In this document: positions 34,126-46,017 of the stretch, piece after piece
Numbering within the stretch: the stretch's first letter is position 1
Layout of the letters: every line of letters begins with the position of its first letter
Source of the DNA: Lycium barbarum
Taxonomy: Eukaryota > Streptophyta > Magnoliopsida > Solanales > Solanaceae
Direction of reading: 5' to 3'
NCBI RefSeq assembly: GCF_019175385.1
Contig: NC_083340.1
Span: 21,154,336 to 21,218,335 of the forward strand
DNA: 64,000 bases
Program-made: the position numbers and the translations under genes
The notes under the pieces: model-generated
Seen by the model: only the letters and a program-made list of their open reading frames with translations
The model's database searches: none
Told to the model about the DNA's origin: nothing

Positions 34126-36938
34126 TAGGTGTTACACCTCGGAAAATTTTCCGTTCATGCACAGTGAATTGACTTACGAAGGGCATGATGCATATGATGT
34201 TTTGATAAGTAAGAAATAATATTTAATGATTCTAAATGAGATTTCAAAGACATTGGGGGTAGGAGACGAAAGTTGTTAAGGAAAGCAAGGTATATGTTGT
34301 GTATCGGGAAAGAATTTCGAGTATCGAACTAATGATGGCTTAATGACATTTTGGAGAAGAGTTATAATGTCCCTTATATTGATAATAAAGTGTTAAGTAG
34401 GTGTCAAGAAGGACCCATAAGCCAAATATGGGCATAAGCCATCCAAAAGGGCGAGTTAAGGAAAACATTTTCGGATGATCTGGTTTGGAGGGGCTAAAAC
34501 GCTATTATAAAGTTGGAATTTGGGAAAACCACCACAGGATGAAAGTTGTAGATAATTGAAATATCTTTCTAACCATAGGTCGTGGGCCCTCACAGATTAT
34601 CGGGATCAAAAGTTATGGGCATTCTACGACAGACTGTCTGAGCAGAGAAGTTCTACGGACCATTTGACGGTCCATAGAAATTTTTGACGAACCGTAAAAC
34701 ATTTTTACGGTCCGTAAAATGGACCCAGACCAGCGTAAAACGGTCACAGAAACCCATTTTTTGCTGGGCAATTTTACGGTCCATTTTGACGGTCCGTCAA
34801 ACAGTTTGACGGCCCGTAAAAAGTGGCGTAGAATCGCCCGAAGGATCAGATTTCAAGCCATTAAAAAGAGGACCCAAGTTCATAAATTCATTTCATTTTA
34901 CACACCACTTCTCTATAAGAACCCTCTAGAACCCACTCCAATATTCATCCACACGAAAAATCAAAGGTAAATCAAGATCAACAACACAAAATTCATGGAA
35001 CAAGGTGTATAAAACTTGATTGAAAGTTCATCTCTTTCAAGAAATCCCAAGGAAGGTGAAGAAGGGTTTTGGTGCAAAAGGAGGAATTCTACTCAAGGCT
35101 TGTTCCTACACCATCTAAGGTAAGTTTTATGACTTTCTCATGATGATTAAAGTATTTATACGTTGAAACACTTGGATTATAGGAGAGTGTAGAAAATGGG
35201 TTACAATTATGGGAATAGTGACGTTTTTGAGTTGTAGCTTAATATGAATCATGATTCTTCGTATGTTACGAGTATAGCTATGTTATAAATGATATCAAGA
35301 ACATAGGAGAAACATTATATGGGGATGAAGGTAAGGTTGTAGTATGATTATGACTATGGATGACCATGAGAGTAAATTGTAGGAATTGAATAATGACGAT
35401 GATATTATGAATGCTATTATTGATGTTTGAGAGTTGAAATATGGCATGCGGAAAGTAGTATAAACGAAGGAAATGCTGCCCAATTTTCCCTAAAAATAGT
35501 AGTCCGTTCTTATAATTGCTTAGCTAACGACGACATGAATTCTCTTGAAGGTATACATGAGTGCATCATAGGGGAAGCAAGCAAGCGATAAGAATAGTAA
35601 ACGTAAAAGGTATGTGAGGCTAGTCCTTTCTTTCTATGGCATGAATCCGATGGTATGATTCTCCTTTCTCTACATGAATTCTCTATATATACCCCAGAAA
35701 GTCAAGAGTCTATGATCATGAATAGCTATATGAGATAAGAGATATGCTATGAGTACAATGATGATAAGCTTGAGCCTAAAGACTCTAGAGTTCATGTTAT
35801 GACGTTCCTATAACGCTAATGATGTCGTATGTTGTATACACTCACCTCATACATTGCTTCCTCCGAGGTGAGGCAGAATACCATTAAGTTAAGTTTGTCA
35901 GGTATTGTATACACTCACCTTATGTACTGTCCCTTCAAGGTGAGGCAGAACACTATTAAGTTACAGATATCTATTATGGCATACACTCACCTTATACACT
36001 ACTTCCTTCATGGTGAGGCAGAATACTTATAGATGTCCATAATAAAGTCGGGGGATCACGACCCTACGTCACCCCGACAAAGTATAGTTGTCCTTGAGTT
36101 CTTATGTATGTATTATGATGAGTATATAATGATGAGCATATTATGATGAGCATATTATGATGATGATATTACACCGCTCCTATATGGACGGGCAGACATA
36201 CACACCACTATAGTGGGCAGCTTATACCTCGGACGCGGGAGGCCTGGACGCAGGCAATGATTATCACACCGCTCCTACATGGACGGGCAGCTTATACATT
36301 ATCACACCGTACCTATATGGACGGGCAACTTATACATTATTGCATACATGAGATGATGATGATTATGAGTAAGTCAGCATGTGCTATTTCTTCTATAAGT
36401 TACAGTCATATACAGTTGCGTCCTTATTGATGCTTCATTCATCTCATTGACGTATTTTCATTGTTATGCCTCTCATACTCAGTACAATGTTCGTACTGAC
36501 GTCCGTTTTCTTTGGACGCTGTGTTCATGCCCACAGGTAGACAAGGAGGTGAGCTTGATCCAGACTCATAGAAGCTAGCAGCTGAATTGAGAGCACTCCA
36601 TTGTTCGGAGGTGCTTATGATTATCTTTTTGTATATATGTATTTTGGGCATGACGGGGTCTTGTCCCGTCCTTATGTTTAGCACTCCAGTAGAGGCTCGT
36701 AGATACGCAGTGTGGGTTAGATGGTCTCACGAGATGCTATTTAGTATAAATGTTATTTTGATGGCCAAGAGGCATATATATAAGTATTTATGTTTTAAAT
36801 GGAATATAATTTTCCTACGATTTGAGTATAAAAGTGATAAAAGAGCATTAAATGAGTATGATGAGACATAGAACGATTGGTGCTCGGTAGTTAGCCCCGG
36901 GTACCCGTCGCGACCCCTAGTCGGGTCGTGACACTAGG
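34125..36938 (+). mobile_element. nested 2.8-kb solo LTR of another Gypsy family
   Basis: The element 34130-36933 (2804 bp) is flanked by CTAGG (34125-34129 and 36934-36938). It begins TGTTACACCTCGG and ends GGGTCGTGACA. No internal region, so it is a solo LTR. The uninterrupted site CCTAGGTTCAAGTGTCT is preserved in element B at about 55060-55076, which proves the insertion. The U3 has palindromes such as TTTTACGGTCCGTAAA, a TATA-like CTATAAGAA at about 34913, and a donor-like AAG|GTAAGT at 35120. A fragment of the same family's 5' end lies at about 58473-58700. Confidence 0.9.
35835..36033 (+). repeat. three tandem ~72-bp units with inverted arms
   Basis: Units start at about 35835, 35908 and 35979. 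Each begins with ATACACTCACCT and ends with GGTGAGGCAGAA, so every unit can form a CTCACCT/AGGTGAG hairpin while the loop sequence varies. Downstream (36170-36340) a second tandem array repeats CACCG-CC-A-ATGGACGGGCA. Confidence 0.8.
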
Positions 36939-36986
36939 TTCAAGTGTCTTTAGGGAGTCTATGAAACCGTGCCCAGTGGGGTCTCT

Positions 36987-37017
36987 TTTATATGTGTGAG
37001 GGCCCCACACATATAAA
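36987..37017 (+). other. leader hairpin with GGGCCC loop (element A)
   Basis: A perfect 12-bp stem (TTTATATGTGTG and CACACATATAAA) encloses the 7-nt loop AGGGCCC, whose last six bases are self-complementary. It lies between primer site and gag start, inside the predicted intron. The counterpart at 55113-55143 has the identical stem and loop TGCGCGC. It resembles a retroviral dimerisation-initiation hairpin. Structure is seen; function is inferred. Confidence 0.8.
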
Positions 37018-37133
37018 CAGTTGACCACCAAGACATTCAGGATTGTCTCACTTCTTTCATATTCTAGATCGTGCAGTTAGAGCAGTATTTTTAGGATGGC
37101 TTCCTAATTCGTGCGTGTACGTGTTTTCAGAAA

Positions 37134-40100
37134 ATGCCTTACAAAAGAACTTACAAGAAGAAAAACACAGCCACCAGCCAAAGGGCTGCCGTGGAAGTAG
37201 TTCACGAAGATACTGTTCCGACTGAGGCAACAGCTCCAACCGCCCCTACCGTTACACCTCCTATTGCTTCAGACGGGGATGTTAGGAGTGCTATCAACAT
37301 GCTCACCCAGCTGGTAGCAGCTCAGGCCCAACGTCATGAATCTGGGTCAAGTTCAGGAGGTAATGGAGAGTCTTCTAAGACTAAGGACTTTCTCAGGATG
37401 AAACCCCCAGTCTTTACGGGGACAAAGAAAGATGAGGACCCCCAGGATTACATTGATGCTCTCCAAAAGATCTTCAGGATTATGACAGTTACAGAAACCG
37501 AAGCAACTACTTTTGGAGCTTATCAGCTACAGAGCATTGCTAACACGTGGGATGAATCTTGAGAATTGTCCCGAGGTGAGAATGCGCCTGATGCTACATG
37601 GAATGAATTTGCTAGCGCATTCCTAGACCACTTTATGCCAGTAGAGCTCAAAGAGGCTAAGGCTGAACTATTCCTGAAGCTCAAACAAAATGGCAGGCCA
37701 GTTCAAGAATACTATTTGGAGTTCGTTAGCCTGGCGAAGCATGCCCCACACATGGTACCTGATATGAGGGCAAGAGTGAGAAGATTCGTTGAAGGTCTTG
37801 ATTCCCATTTGTATGATGGAGCCAATATTGTTGCACAGAATGGGATAGTGACTATTTCCAAGATGGTTGCTTTTGTGCAGGGCAAGGAGACTAGGGTAAA
37901 AGTGGAAGAAACCTTACAAAAAGAGAGAGACAAGGAGTTCAACAAGAGGGTCAAGTCTACCGGACAGTTCAGCGGGAACCGAAACAGGAAATTCATTAAG
38001 AACAGGTCAGCAGTACCTACTCCGTCCACAGCAAGTGCCCCACTTCCTAAGTTCCGCAATGATAAGAAGCAGAATTTCAGGCCATCAAGTTCGTACTCTC
38101 AGGCTAGTGGGGGTCAGTCGACTTATACTTATCCGATGTGCGGCAAGTGTAATAAGAGACACTTAGGTGATTGTCGTGTGGGTACTGATGCCTGTTTTAG
38201 ATGTGATCAGAAGGGCTATTTTCAGAAAGACTGTCCATCACCCAGACAGGGTACTGGAGGTAATGTGACGCAATCCACAAATTCAACAGTCCCTCATAAT
38301 AATCAGGCCCAACAGGGGAATAATGCAGCTAGATCTGGAAACACAAGCGGGGGGCGAAATCGTTTGTATGCATTGACAGGCCGTCAGGATACAGAAGCTC
38401 GTGCAGATGTTGTTACAGGTACTCTAACAGTTTTCACTTTCGACGTATATGCCCTTATTGACCCAGGATCCACCCTATCTTATGTAACCCCCTTTGTTGC
38501 TAAGAAATTTGGTATTGAATCTGAAAAATTGTATGAACCCTTTGAGGTGTCCACCCCCGTTGGGGAATCACTCACAGTTAGACATATGTATAGGGGTTGC
38601 CCAGTTTTAGTCTATCATCGCAGAACCATAGCTGATTTAGCGGAATTAGAAATGGTAGACTTCGATGTGATCATGGGTATGGATTGGTTAGCTTCATGTT
38701 ATGCCACAGTATGTTGTAGAACTAAGGTGGTAAGATTCGAGTTTCCTAATGAGCCAGTCATAAAATGGAAGGGTAATTCAGTAGTACCCAGGGGTAGATT
38801 CATTTCTTACCTAAAAGCCAGAAAAATGATTTCCAAAGGTTATATCTACTACCTAGTTCGAGTCAAGGATTCAGATGCTCAGACTCCAACTCTTCAATCT
38901 GTACCAGTTGTAAATGAATTTCCGGAAGTCTTCCCAGAAGATCTTCCATGAGTCCCTCCTGACAGGGAGATTGAGTTTGGAATTGATTTACTTCCCGATA
39001 CTCAGCCGATATCTATTCCGCCATACAGAATGGCTCCAGCAGAGTTAAAAGAGTTAAAAGCCCAGCTGAAAGATCTACTTGATAAGGGGTTTATTAGGCC
39101 TAGTGTTTCGCCTTGGGGTGCACCAGTCTTGTTTGTCCGAAAGAAGGATCGTTCCTTATGTATGTGCATAGATTACCGTCAGCTGAACAAAGTCACCATT
39201 AAGAACAGGTACCCTCTTCCTAGAATAGATGACTTATTTTGACCAGCTGCAAGGCGCCCAATGTTATTCCAAGATTGACCTCAGAACAGGCTATCATCAG
39301 TTGAAGGTTAAGGAAGTTGATATTCCGTAGACAGCTTTTAGGACCCGTTATGGCCATTTTGAATTTCTTGTTATATCATTTGGGTTGACAAATGCACCAG
39401 CTGCTTTCATGGATCTTATGAATAGGGTCTTCAAGCCTTATCTCGATTTATTCGTCATTGTCTTCATTGACGATATTTTGGTGTACTCCCGTAATGAGGC
39501 TGATCATGCAGAACATCTCAGAATAGTGTTGCAGACTCTTAAAGATCACGAACTTTGTGCAAAATTCTCAAAGTGTGAGTTTTGGCTTAAATTAGTGGCA
39601 TTCTTAGGCCATGTAATCTCGGGTGAAGGTGTTAAAGTCGATTCTCAAAAGATTGATGCCGTAAAGAGTTAGCCTAGACCCACCTCAGTTTCTGATATCA
39701 GAAGTTTCTTGGGTCTGGCAGGCTATTATCGACGCTTCGTAGAAGGATTTTCTTCTATCTCTGCTCCGTTGACTAAGTTGACACGGAAGAAAGTTAAGTT
39801 CCAATGGTCAGATGCTTGTGAGAGAAGCTTTGAAGAGTTGAAGAAAAGATTGACTTCTGCTCCAGTTTTGACTTTGCCAGAGGGAACTGAAGGATTCGTG
39901 GTTTACTATGATGCTTCGGGAGTTGGTCTCGGATGTGTCTTAATGCAGCATGGTAAGGTTATAGCTTATGCATCTCGTCAGCTCAAGGTTCACGAAAGGA
40001 ATTATCCGACTCATTACTTAGAGTTGGCAGTTGTAGTTTTTGCACTTAAGATATGGAGAAATTATTTGTATGGGGTGCACGTTGATATTTTCACAGATCA

Positions 40101-41844
40101 TAAAAGCCTGCAGTATATCTTCAAGCAAAGGGAGCCAAATCTTAGACAGAGGAGATGGCTCGAATTGCTTAAGGATTATGATGTGGATATTTTTTATCAT
40201 CCGGGAAAAGCGAATGTTGTAGCTGATGCTCTTAGTCGGCATTCCATGGGAAGTTTAGCCCACGTAGACATGGATAAGAGAGTTATGACAAAGGAAGTTC
40301 ACCATTTGGCCAATCTTGGAGTTCGACTTTTGGACTCCGAGGATGGTGGTGTGGTTGTTCAGAATAGTGCTCTTTCCTCTTTAGTCGTTGAAGTCAAGGA
40401 TAAACAATTTAGTGATCCCTATTTATTGCAGCTGAAGGAGACGATTCACAAGCATAAGACAACGACTTTTGAACAAGGGGGAGATGATGGTACCTTGAGG
40501 TATCAAGGCAGATTATGTGTTCCAGATGTAGATGGACTCAGAGAGCGAATCATGTCAGAAGCTCACAATTACAGGTATTCCATTCACCCAGGTTCCACTA
40601 AGATGTATCATGATATCAAGGAGATTTACTGGTGGAATGATATGAAGAAGAATGTGGCAGATTTTGTAGCTAAATGCCTGAACTTTCAGCAGGTGAAAGC
40701 TGAACACCAGAGGCCTGGTGGCTTGGTTCAGAATATTGATATTCCTGTCTGGAAATGGGAAATGATCAATATGGATTTTGTATCAGGTTTACCTCGTTCA
40801 GCTAGGAGACATGACTCTATTTGGGTGATCGTTGATCGGCTTACTAAGTCAGCCCACTTTTTGCCAGTCAAGACCACATATTCAGCAGAAGATTATGCCA
40901 AGCTGTATGTTAATGAGATTGTCAGATTGCATGGGACACCAGTGTCCATTATTTCAGATCGTGGTGCTCAGTTTACAGCGAACTTCTGGAAATCCTTTCA
41001 GAAAGGATTGGGTACCAAGGTGAACCTCAGCACAACTTTTCATCCACAAACAGATGGCCAGGCAGAGCGGACTATTTAGACTTTGGAGGATATGTTGAGA
41101 GCATGTGTCTTGGATTTCAAAGGTAATTGGGATGATCACTTACCACTTATTTAGTTTTCTTATAATAACAGTTATCATGCTAGTATTGGGATGGCACCAT
41201 TTGAAGCTCTGTATGGGCGAAGGTGCAGATCACCAATTGGTTGGTTCAAAGTAGGTGAAGCAGAGTTGTTAGGACCAGATTTGGTTTATCAAGTTAGGGA
41301 GAAAGTCAAGTTAATACAGGAGCGTTTGAAAACAGCTCAGAGTCGCCAGAAGTCTTATACAGATGTGAGACGAAGGGATTTAGAATTTTCAGTTGATGAT
41401 TGGGTGTTTCTTAAAGTCTCACCCATGAAAGGTGTTATGAGATTTGGCAAGAAAGGGAAGCTAAGTCCCAGATATATTGGACCTTACAGAATTCTACGAA
41501 AGGTCGGTCTAGTGGCTTATGAACTTGAGTTGCCACAAGACTTGGCTGCCGTACACCCCGTGTTTCATATGTCCATGTTGAGGAAGTGTGCAGGGGACCC
41601 ATCGTTGGTTGTTCCTACTGATACTATAACAGTTAAGGATGGGTTGACTTATGAGGAGATTCCTGTAGCCATTCTTGATCGTCAAGTTCGCATGTTGAGA
41701 ACTAAGGAAGTAGCCTCAGTAAAGGTCTTATGGAGGAGCCAGAAGGTTGAAGAGGCTACATGGGAAGCCGAAGAAGACATGAAAAACAGATATCCTCACT
41801 TGTTTGAAGAGCAGGCAGATAGACTTCAAGGTAAATACCTTTAG
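37134..41844 (+). pseudogene. Tekay-like gag-pol polyprotein, multiply disrupted
   Basis: The ATG at 37134 follows an acceptor-like TTTTCAG|AAA. Order: gag with Retrotrans_gag region; zinc knuckle CFRCDQKGYFQKDC (from nt 38193); aspartic protease LIDPGSTLSYV (Asp at 38460); RT with FIDDILVYS (Asp-Asp at 39469-39474); RNase [13 protein letters not shown] and IFTDHKSL; integrase core Asp 40774, Asp 40957, Glu 41065 (D-35-E); C-terminal chromodomain ending WEAEEDMKNRYPHLF. Breaks: TGA 37560, TGA 38949, a frameshift near 39237-39240, TAG 39328, TAG 39670, TAG 41077, TAG 41152. In the integrase zinc finger the second Cys of the CLxCQ motif is Phe (40684-40686). The frame is otherwise well preserved, which indicates recent decay. 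Confidence 0.95.
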
Positions 41845-42146
41845 TATTCATGTCATGTCCCTTATGTATTCATGCCTCACGTTTCACGTTCAAGTTCATG
41901 TATTCGCTATTCATGTCTCATGTTTGGGCACTGATGTTTTCATGAAACTATGTCATGTCAGTTTCCATGTCCCATGTCATGTTATGTCTTATGTTCCACA
42001 ATCATGTCAGCTATCCAGTGCCCATGTTCATGCCTCAGTATTCAAGTTTCCATATAACCATGTCATGTTTCCTTCACATTCATGTAGTCAAGCCATGTCC
42101 AGCCATATTCTTAACCATTACCCATCATTCGAGGACGAATGATCCC
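41845..42146 (+). other. element A 3' untranslated region
   Basis: Rich in TTCATGT/CATGTC words (TCATGTC, TTCACGTTC). It ends in CATTCGAGGACGAATG, a short inverted repeat (CATTCG and CGAATG) just before the purine tract. The same layout recurs at 58700-59070 in element B. Confidence 0.6.
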
Positions 42147-42159
42147 AAGGGGGAGATAT
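42147..42159 (+). other. element A polypurine tract
   Basis: AAGGGGGAGATAT directly before the 3' LTR. Identical wording occurs at 59071-59083 in element B. Confidence 0.85.
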
Positions 42160-44289
42160 TGTAACACCCCGCATCTTGGAACTGAGTTTAAGCTCATATC
42201 ATTAGAGTTCTAGTGGAAACACTAAAGGTTTGAGCGTTTGCGAAAATGGTTGATAGGCCTATTTCGGGCAGCGATAACTCGTTGATCCATTGCGAATCTG
42301 GAAGAACTTCCTTGATGAAAGTTGTAGCCCTATTAAATATCTTTCCAACGGTATATTATGGGGATTAAACGAACGTCTGTGCAAAGAGTTATGCCCATTT
42401 GACTGAAGCCTGTTCACTGGAAAATTCGTCTGCGTTACGGTGACGTTACGGACCGTAACTCGTGTTACGGGCCGTAACAGTGAGCAGTAACACAGAGACA
42501 ATTTCCAGAAACCTCACTGGAAATTTCCTCCAAGATACGGTCCGTCCTTTGTGTTACGGGCCGTACTTCGTGTTACGGACCGTAACAGTGGACCGTAACA
42601 CAGGGAAAATTTCCAGAACCTTACTGGAAATTTTCACCAAGGTACGATACCAAGTTACGGTCCGTCCTTTGTGTTACGGGACCGTAACATGGGGCGTATC
42701 TTGGTCCGCAATTACGTTTCGGGTCACCTGACTTCGGGAGGCCATAACCCTATCATAACTTGGGAATTTGGGAAAACTCAAAGAACGAAAGTTGTAGATA
42801 ATTGAAATAACTTTCCAACCATAGGTTGTGGGTTCACAGGAGACATCGGGATAGGGAGATATGGACGTTTTAAGACAGAAATGTCCCAACCCGTTTTCAA
42901 GTTGGGTCAAACCCATTTCCCCTTGGTATATAAGGGAAATGTTAACCCTAGCAGCCCATTTTTCTCAGATTTTCAGATTTTTAGAGAGAGAAAGTGAGAG
43001 AGAGGAGAGTTAGAGAGAGAAAGTAGAGAATCAACCAAGTTTAAGGCCCCGAATCTCGAAACTCGTGAGGATAAAGTGTAGTACAAGTTGTTGCCGTCAT
43101 TCTAAGCTAAGGATCGAACTTGGGGGTGTTGATTTCGTGGTGACTACTCTTGAAAGGTAATGTTTCTACTCCCTAATCATTTATGGTTATGAATTGATGA
43201 ATTCTTGGGTGAATGATAATTGGGTTTGATGAAGAAAATTTTATGAACTATGCTAGAGTTGTTGGATTGTTGACTTGGGATTGTTGTATTTATATGGGTG
43301 ATGAAGAATGATGTTAATTGCATCCAATTGAGATTGTATAATTAGCTAGAAGTAATAGAATGGGGATTGGGTGAAGAAAACACCATTAATGAGGGTTATA
43401 GAGCTTCATGCCCACTAAGTGTTTGATAAAATGCTTAGATGAACAAAACATGGATATTGTTGCTAATATAGAATCACTATGGCTTGTATTGCTATAGATT
43501 GAAGTTGAAGGGATTGAAGGACATTGTGATACGCTCAAAAGCGGGAAGTTAAGGTATGTAGAACTTCAATCTACATGTGGGAATCTCTACGTTCTTCCCC
43601 ATGATCCGTTTCGTAAAATCTATGAAGTTCAAATCCTAGGGCATTAAATTCAACATATTGGTAGTCCGTAATTATGTATGTATGTACACGAATTTCGTAT
43701 CGATGTTCGTTATTGTATTCCTAATCTTCCATTATTGATATTAGGAATTCTAGCTTAATCCATGAAATCATGAATTCTTTCTCATGTGTTCTCATTATGT
43801 TCATATGAAACTGCATGAGTTTATTTTGCAAGTTATAAACATGTTTTCAAGTCAACTACAAATATATGATTATAAACTATTGTATTACTCATAAATCAAG
43901 AACATGTTTACAAGCTATTTCATGAAACCATGTTTACAAGTTATTTCGTGAAATCATGATTCCAAGACAAGTACAAGTAAATTCACGAAAGTCATGGGCT
44001 TCTTAGCCAACTATATTATGTTCATGTTTTTGGGAGTTGCACAAATTTCCGAGAAGGCTCAGATAGCCTGAAACTATGTAGCCACCATAGGACAAGGATC
44101 GCTCCGCCTAGTTAGGACGATACCTTAATTTCACACTGAATGGTTTCATCAGGTACGTTACTACCTTATACCCTGGCAAGGTATAGGGGCTCTGCTGGTC
44201 CGGCGAGGTACCAGACTCCACGTATCCACGTGGAGATATCATGTGTCGGTTTATGAAATGCTCTCCCTACTTATCATGTTTTACTCATG

Positions 44290-44382
<93 letters not shown>

Positions 44383-44977
44383 CTCATGCTCATGCTCATG
44401 TTCATGTCCAAGTTTTCAGCTTCAGTTCTTATCATGTTATTCCATGTCCCATGTTGCTTCTTTCGGTTGCTTTACATACCAGTACATTCAATGTGCTGAC
44501 GTCCCCTTTTATTTCCCGGGGGCCTGTATTTCACGATGCAGGTACGAATTTACAGGACGACGCTTCTGATCATTAGGATTTGCTCGTACCAGCTTATTGG
44601 TGAGCCCCATCTCATTCGGGGTTTAAACATCGTATTTCTTTATTTAGTTTTGCATTTAAAGGTATGCTGGGGGCCTTGTCCCAGTAAGTATGTTTTCCAG
44701 TTAGACTCATGATAGAGGTTTCATAGACTAGACAAGTCAGTTATGTCATGTCAGACATTTGGAGGTTTATAGCCATTTGGGCTCACTCATGTTTAAACAA
44801 GTACTTTATTAAGTATTATGACTTAATACGTTTTATAAAGGCTCATCATGCATTTCACGTTATATTCCGCTTATGTTATGCATCATGATGATTCAGCAAG
44901 TCATGTGGTTCGCTCGGTCACATGCAGTCAGGCACCGAGTGCCGTGTTACGTCCAGGCCATGGTTCGTGGCGTGACA
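42160..44977 (+). repeat. Tekay-like element A 3' LTR
   Basis: Partner of 31312-34107. TATA box at about 42927, (AT)n of 81 bp at 44291-44371, end GGCGTGACA, then TSD CTAAC. Confidence 0.95.
44291..44371. repeat. (AT)n microsatellite, 81 bp
   Basis: Expanded counterpart of the 41-bp repeat at 33457. Confidence 0.95.
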
Positions 44978-44982
44978 CTAAC

Positions 44983-45830
44983 TCATAATTATCATAACTG
45001 TATCGAACACAAGCCCAAAAGATAATATACATATATCATCAAGCTGATCCAAGTACACATGCCGATAAGGCTATAAAAAAGATGACACAATAAAACATAG
45101 ACCGAGATGGTCTTGGAACGTTTGAATGTGCATATCTGTCTACGAGCCTCTACCGGAGTGCATAACATAATAAGAACGGGATAGAAACCCGCCATACCCA
45201 TCTGTACACAAAATGATCATACCAATTGGACTGTAACTGCTCATGTACAACCGCTGAGAAGACAACTTATGTCTATCTGCGGGCATGAACGCAGCGTCCA
45301 CAAACAAAAGGACGTCAGTACGAATAATGTATTGAATATGTAAGGCGGAAATACAACATAACAAACATATATTGTAAAGAAAAAGGATATGAATCAACCT
45401 GGCACTTCTGACTTACCAATGAGGATCTAGCATGTATGTCTCTCTTTACTGTCATGTGCTTAACTATATCTATGTACAATACTGTGTCTCTGACTTACTT
45501 ATCATCCTGGTGCTATCTGCCCAACTAATCAGTGTAGTTGTCCGATCGTCCGTAGCATAGTGGTAACTGTCCATATGATTATCGCCCGATGATAGAGCGC
45601 ATCTGCCCTACTGATCAATGGTAACTGCCCAACCGGCCATAGCTCGGTGGTAATATCTGCCCGACCAGCTGTAGCATGGTGATAAATACATATATACCCG
45701 ACCGATCATAGCTCGATGATATAACTGCCAGACCGGCCATAGCACGATGGTAAATAGTGACACATAATCTGCCCAACTGGCCCACTCAAAGAGAGGAAAT
45801 GACAAAAATGGTTTCAAACTGAGGTTTTGG
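44983..45830 (-). repeat. old reverse-strand LTR, main piece
   Basis: On the minus strand it shares landmarks with the nested LTR 34130-36933: TACTGACGTCC near GGACGCTG-GTTCATGCCC (compare 36495-36535), GTAGAGGCTCGTAGA, and degenerate CCGG/GGGCAG units like 36172-36330. It continues into 31311-31203 once element A is removed. The 5' limit is not defined and no second TSD (ACTTT expected) was found, so it is probably truncated. Confidence 0.65.
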
Positions 45831-46017
45831 TGATTTGTGCAGAGAATTCATATTAAAAGAACTCCATTAGTAAGATCCTTCGAAATTGTGAAGAATAAGA
45901 AGGATCATAGATAAGATGCAAATAGAGAAAAAGAAGACAGGTGACATTTTAAGATTTTGAAAGTAATTCAAATAAAGGAAAGGACAAGGCCTGAATTGTA
46001 GGGCCATTTCACATAAA

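Larger units (their letters stand above)
32323..37130 (+). other. predicted leader intron of element A
   Basis: Donor-like AAAG|GTAATG at 32323 (a second, AAG|GTATGT, at 32720) and acceptor GTGTTTTCAG ending at 37130, three bases before the gag ATG. Without the nested LTR the intron would be about 2 kb. It would remove U5, the primer site and the palindromic-loop hairpin. The homologous element B has the same arrangement with a stronger donor. Inference from sequence only. Confidence 0.4.
31307..44982 (+). mobile_element. Tekay-like Ty3/Gypsy chromovirus with TSD
   Basis: The element 31312-44977 is flanked by CTAAC (31307-31311 and 44978-44982). The LTRs are 2796 and 2818 bp with TGTAACACCCC starts and GGCGTGACA ends. 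The primer site is for initiator Met tRNA and the purine tract is AAGGGGGAGATAT. Pol order is protease-RT-RNase H-integrase-chromodomain, as in the Gypsy superfamily; the long LTRs and C-terminal chromodomain point to the Tekay/Del lineage. Removing the nested 2804-bp LTR gives an original size of about 10.9 kb. The coding frame has many lesions, so it is non-autonomous now. Confidence 0.93.
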
